The notes under the pieces were generated by a model that saw only the letters and a list, made by a program, of their open reading frames with translations, did no database searches and was not told the DNA's origin. Both the position numbers and the translations under genes were made by a program. Below, in pieces: positions 60,938-64,000 of a DNA stretch of 64,000 nucleotides. Position 1 is the stretch's first letter, and the number at the start of each line of letters is the position of its first letter. Source of the stretch: Sycobia sp. Sy_11 (lineage: Eukaryota > Arthropoda > Insecta > Hymenoptera > Epichrysomallidae); the NCBI GenBank assembly GCA_018907035.1, contig JACCIC010000001.1, positions 4,570,001-4,634,000 on the forward strand, given 5' to 3'.

Positions 60938-63900
60938 GCTCTCACGCTTGAATTAAAGGGAGAGTGTAGTGTATAATTTTATAGTTTGCTACATTTATTT
61001 ATTCCATTGTTTGTTCTCACATTGGAATGTGTATGTATATCTGTTATATTCTAAGAAAAATATATGTTTTTTTGCTTTATTTTAGAAACTTAACGTTGTG
61101 TTTCAAATAATTTTCCTAAAGAAACCTACTTTTCGTTTCATTGATATATCTAAACTAGTTTATTTAACTTTAAAAATAATATATATTTTACGAGTATTTT
61201 TATATTTTCTAGTTTTAAAAATTTATTGTTGTGACAATCGAAAAAGTATAAAACCTTTAAAAATTTCGTAAATTGAAAATACATCAATTGTAAATAGTAC
61301 CGATATAAAACTGTACGAAATTTCAGTAAGTTTAAAAAGTTTTGTTTAAGTATGTTTTAAGTTCACGGAATTTCAATGTACTACAGGGTTTTATGGAAGA
61401 CATCTTAACCAGATCGATAAAAATATATTTGACCGAGGAGAAGTCTAATCGTTCTGTTCGTCGAATTTCTTGCATTTCCTGAAATTGACCTAAGAATGCG
61501 TGGTAAATTAACATCACGATTAATACGAATTAAAAATGATTACAAGTTTCGTAATTTTAATCAATTATAATACAAAATTTTATTTAAATAGCCATTCCGA
61601 AGGAAAGCTCACTGAAAAGGAATTTTTTCATCGGCAATACAGACAGTTCTAATTGCAATAGTTTTAGAACACGATCCAAAACTTGCTGGAAATATTCTGT
61701 GAAGCTTTAAATCGACATTATTTATCTGGAACTGTTTCTAACTATTTTTAAACGATGGAGATAATACATCATTAAATCTCATTATTATCCAACATATGAC
61801 ATAAGTCCGATAATAATAATCATTATTAATCAATTCCACATAGACTTTTTTTTTATTTAAAAACTAATAAAACTAATGAACTTTGTTATTATTTTAATAA
61901 GTTTTAACTATTTTAATAAGTAACTAGATTACGATACTAATAAATTCTTCTTTATATTGCTTATCCGGAAATGAATTATTGATGCTTCAGATGAATTAAA
62001 ATTCTTATAATTATTTATTTATTCCTGACCCCTGAATTTCAAGCAATTCATTTACATCTTTGATTAATACTAGATTACGCATTTTCGTAAAAAAATAATT
62101 ATGAAAAAGATTTTCATGAATATGAAGAAAAGCCTTGAATGCCAAAATTTTCTGTCTTTCCGTTTTGTTCCAATCCATTCTAATCCATTTTTTTGCATTG
62201 CATTTCCACGCATTAAAGAGAAGTCATCCCAATTTATCTTATGCGTTATCATCGGCGTATCGTATATACTCCTAGAATTTTTATCGTTCATTTAATAATA
62301 TAAAAAACCGAATCGATTATTATTCGGCTTCAACTTTTTCTCATTTCCCCCTCCCCCCTATACATCCGATGCCCGGATATCCGCACAATAATAATTACCT
62401 CGATCGTCTGATACTTTTCTGTAGATATTTCTTTAGTTTCCGAACGGTCGCACAGAGGAAATTAGACTGTAATTAATTACGGTCGACTTATCTCCTATTT
62501 CATTTCCTCCGGACGGAAGAATATTTATCTTGCTGTTTGACGGTTCGTTACGGTCGATAATTTATTCGGAGCAGCATCGATTAATCGAAATTATTCGGGA
62601 AAATTAATGAATATTTCTAGTGATGTATTGTTATACGTATCGTGAAGAAGAGCATTTGTTGCACGCAATGGGGGATTTTTTTCTGGTCGACGTGTTTTTT
62701 CTTCAGTTTGAGAAATTACTTTGCTATCAAAATAAAAAGTAGGTCTGCAATTTAATGAATTTAAAAATCAGCGATCTCTCGAAAAGCATTCTGTATCTGT
62801 GTATTTATTCAAGAAGACTTGGGAAGAAAATTCAAAAAGAAATGGCAGCTTCGTTCGATTATTCAAAATACAATACGGATTGAGTGTGAAAAGAAACGAT
62901 TGTCGAAAAAAATGTCAAATTTATATTCAGATTACGAATCGAAAATTGATGCGTCACGTTGGAATATATATTGCTTAAGGCGATTTCAGAGAGAAAAATC
63001 CATTTTTTTTTAAACTGTCACCGTGGAACTTTTATTATTCTGCATATTATGAATAAAAATTACTATATTATACCGTCGTACTTCATTTACTGCAGGAAGT
63101 GGTAAACTCCCCAATTTAAGCGTACAGTGAAAAGTGAAAGATGCAGAGGCAAAGACAGGGCCATGTACAAATTAAATTAAGGCGAATAAGAATGGAATGT
63201 AAAGATAATTTTGGCCAGTTATTCATTAAAAATAGTTTTATAACGTAGAATTAGTTGAGTATAAGCAAAAAATAATAATTACATGAATTTTTCGATTTTT
63301 ATTAACTTTACAATTGCTCTAGTAAATTCTGGCGAAAATAAGCAACATTTCATTAGGTTAGTTTCATTAATTTTTTTGTTGGTGTTACCACTGGGAATAT
63401 ACTTTATCATTACACGAAATAGAAATTTATTTTTGTCAAAGACAGATACGTAGCCCGCAATCTCTTCTTTAAGAAGTTAATTAATTCCATTTATAGAACA
63501 CTTCTCCCAGAGAATTTCAAATTCACTTCAACTGTTTTCTTTTTTTTTTTGAAAATTAGTTTTATTTTATGTTTATTTTAATTAAACTTTACAAAGTAGA
63601 TTAGATCTTTTTGTTATAATCTTGTAATCTTAAGGAGGAGCAATTCGTTTCGAAAATATTTTAATACATAATTACGTATTACGTAAAACGGAAAATTCCA
63701 GCATGATAAAAATGCACTTTTAATTGACTCAGCCATCACTGCAGTTAATAGATTAGTCCGATGATCTTCGTTAGTAAATCGATCTTTGTGCAGTATATTA
63801 GATTACATTGCACTGACTGTATTACAATCTTCATTGGTAGGCTTCATTATTATCCGTGCTTAAAATAAGAATTTCAAACAGTGGAAATGAAGTAGGTCTG

Positions 63901-64000
63901 CTCTGTAATGGATGTGCACCTCAAGAAAATATTTTTATCAATTCAGAATCTATGAAATCGCGTAGAAAGGTGTGGTTTAGTAATGGACAATATACATAGT
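60938..64000. other. AT-rich sequence to the window end, nothing recognised
   Basis: About 3 kb of AT-rich DNA with a slightly GC-richer patch at 62340-62560 (containing CCCCCTCCCCCC). Short open frames (for example 62101-62295 plus, 61332-61517 minus) show no recognisable motifs. Confidence 0.5.

Overview
The window looks like a gene-poor stretch of an insect nuclear genome, most probably a hymenopteran such as an ant or bee; that assignment is inferred from overall character, not from a diagnostic gene. The background is strongly AT-rich and full of (AT)n and (GA/CT)n microsatellites. It is interrupted by short CpG-rich islands and carries decayed transposable elements of types common in insects: a mariner, a BEL/Pao retrotransposon, a tRNA-derived SINE and a MITE family. 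I found no host protein-coding gene or exon, no functional tRNA or rRNA gene, and nothing bacterial (no operons, no CRISPR array, no ribosome-binding-site pattern). Nearly all long open frames lie in the GC-rich islands, where stop codons are rare on both strands, or run through microsatellites.

Layout. 1-11.7 kb: AT-rich sequence with a CT repeat, an AT repeat, a MITE with perfect 34 bp terminal inverted repeats (1493-1855), GC islands at about 2.7-3.4 and 8.86-9.48 kb, and an imperfect hairpin near 7.85 kb. 11.7-24 kb: a full-length tRNA-Thr-like SINE with target-site duplication (11748-11987), islands at 13.4-14.3, 15.84-16.4, 20.3-20.8 and 21.9-22.4 kb, a symmetrical MITE relative (15033-15374), and an almost full-length dead mariner with both ITRs and TA duplication (18361-19547). 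24-42 kb: long unannotatable AT-rich stretches, a second, 5'-truncated SINE copy with a perfect 16 bp target-site duplication (30484-30695), islands at 34.2-34.9, 36.2-36.8 and 37.8-38.7 kb, an inverted MITE copy (37108-37436), and a faint second mariner-like fragment near 41.3 kb. 42-64 kb: islands at 42.0-42.4, 43.7-44.3, 55.9-56.4 and 60.4-60.96 kb, a BEL/Pao pol remnant on the minus strand (about 48130-49400), and a striking inverted-repeat complex (50589-50780).

No set of genes working together is visible. The functional signal that remains is (i) several CpG-rich, GA/CT-repeat-associated islands that could be regulatory, two or three of which contain TATA-like motifs, and (ii) a record of transposition. 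I did not find a new biological system. The most unusual structures are the nested palindrome and hairpin at 50.6 kb, the MITE family with one symmetrical member, and the SINE family whose 5' end is complementary to its own body.
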